The translations under genes and the position numbers were made by a program. 6,805 bases of DNA from Candidatus Poribacteria bacterium (GTDB lineage: Bacteria; Poribacteria; WGA-4E; WGA-3G): positions 1-6,805 of the forward strand of contig VXZL01000659.1 in NCBI GenBank assembly GCA_009845505.1, read 5' to 3'. Every line of letters starts with the position of its first letter. Positions within the stretch are counted from its first letter, which is position 1. Below, piece by piece: positions 6,158-6,805 of the stretch. Under the pieces are notes generated by a model. That model was not told the DNA's origin, ran no database searches, and was given only the letters and a program-made list of their open reading frames with translations.

Positions 6158-6736
6158 TTGAGACAATTGATGGCACCAGTGTACACTCCCTTTCCGAATA
6201 AAAAGTATAGCATTATCTATGCAGATCCGCCGTGGGACTACAAGGGACAACTGCAACATACAGGGAGTGGTGGGAAGGATAGTGGGGGCGCAATTCGACA
6301 TTATCCGACGCTGCCAGTGTCAGAAATGGAGGCGTGGGATATCGCAGCAATCAGTGAAGAGAATTGTCTGCTTTTTATGTGGAGTTCATCCCCGCATCTG
6401 GATCAGGCGATTCGGCTCGGTAAGGCATGGGGCTTCCGATGGGCAACTGTTGCTTTTGTGTGGGATAAGGAGCGTGTGAATCCGGGTTTCTATACGATGA
6501 GCCAGTGTGAATTATGCCTCGTTTTCAAACGCGGGAATATTCCGCAACCTCGAGGTGCCAGAAACATCAGGCAACTTGTTAAGGCAAAACGGACGCGCCA
6601 TTCTGAAAAACCTGATGTCGTGCGTCAAGGGATTGAGGAAATGTTTCCCTGTCAGTGTAAGATCGAATTGTTTGCACGAAGACGGTACGAAGGCTGGGAC
6701 GCTTGGGGACTTGAGATACCATTAACTCATAACTAA
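6158..6736 (+). CDS. MT-A70-family N6-adenine methyltransferase
   Basis: Proteins of this family transfer a methyl group from S-adenosylmethionine to N6 of adenine in DNA or RNA; in bacteria and phages most are thought to act on DNA. What is seen: YADPPWDYKG (21-30) with the catalytic DPPW, LLFMWSSSPHLDQAI (71-85), GFRWATVAFVWDK (92-104), an R-rich RTRHSEKPD segment (145-153), and KIELFARRRYEGWDAWG (168-184), the usual C-terminal end of the family. At 192 residues it is a single minimal catalytic domain with no visible target-recognition domain. The TTG start at 6158 has AAGG (6148-6151) 6 nt before it; an ATG at 6170 would drop four residues and cannot be excluded. With only 8 nt after nuoI it is probably in the same transcript. 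No restriction endonuclease gene is in the window, so an orphan methyltransferase is likely; recent transfer from a phage is possible but unproven. Confidence 0.9.
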   Translation: MRQLMAPVYTPFPNKKYSIIYADPPWDYKGQLQHTGSGGKDSGGAIRHYPTLPVSEMEAWDIAAISEENCLLFMWSSSPHLDQAIRLGKAWGFRWATVAFVWDKERVNPGFYTMSQCELCLVFKRGNIPQPRGARNIRQLVKAKRTRHSEKPDVVRQGIEEMFPCQCKIELFARRRYEGWDAWGLEIPLTHN

Positions 6737-6805
6737 CAACTGATAACTTTTTTATTGCCTAAGTTTATTTGAAAGGCAGATGATTGAATCGACCCAATGC
6801 AAGGA

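Noticed and set aside
6740..6805. Start of another gene (ATG at 6780) and a terminator at the T-run 6748-6753
   Set aside because: AAAGG is only 3 nt from that ATG and the frame has too few codons before the window ends; no stable hairpin precedes the T-run. AAGGA at the very end may be the ribosome site of a gene beyond the window.

Overview
The window reads as chromosomal housekeeping DNA from a free-living or symbiotic bacterium. The evidence is bacterial-type start sites (ATG, GTG and TTG behind purine-rich Shine-Dalgarno sequences), sigma-70-like promoters and close gene packing. The organism cannot be fixed from the sequence alone. A NuoI of the 'RYRG.H...CVACFLCATACP' kind, a Gfo/Idh/MocA dehydrogenase among core genes and a short intergenic element built of hairpins would fit an uncultured phylum such as Poribacteria or a planctomycete-like relative. 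That is a low-confidence guess from memory of such genomes.

Positions 1-2509 (+ strand): tsaD (TTG start) is followed by a 230-bp gap, then tsaC (single-domain YrdC type), then a small membrane-anchored protein of unknown function that overlaps the tsaC end by 19 nt. TsaC makes threonylcarbamoyl-AMP and TsaD transfers that group to A37 of ANN-decoding tRNAs, so two of the four bacterial t6A genes sit together; tsaB and tsaE are not here. The gap holds the most structured non-coding sequence in the window: a roughly 130-bp block with imperfect terminal inverted repeats next to TA/CTAG at both ends and several back-to-back hairpins inside. It looks like a non-autonomous miniature transposon (MITE) or a related interspersed repeat.

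Positions 2511-3554 (- strand): one Gfo/Idh/MocA-family NAD(P)-dependent oxidoreductase, converging on the small membrane protein with one base between the two stop codons.

Positions 3555-3972: a 418-bp AT-rich divergent control region. It has two good + strand sigma-70-like promoters, each with a TATAAT -10 box and a 17-bp spacer, in front of guaB, and a weaker candidate for the - strand gene.

Positions 3973-6736 (+ strand): guaB (IMP dehydrogenase, the committed step to GMP, with a CBS pair), an isolated nuoI (2x[4Fe-4S] subunit of complex I), and, 8 nt later, a short MT-A70-family N6-adenine methyltransferase. guaB is recognisable throughout, but its catalytic flap lacks the usual Arg-Tyr dyad. 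nuoI with no other nuo gene beside it, paired with a methyltransferase, is an unusual arrangement. The last 69 bases hold no complete gene.

I see no CRISPR array, tRNA, rRNA, intact insertion sequence or defence island. The points most worth a second look are the MITE-like hairpin element, the unusual GuaB flap, and the orphan nuoI-methyltransferase pair.
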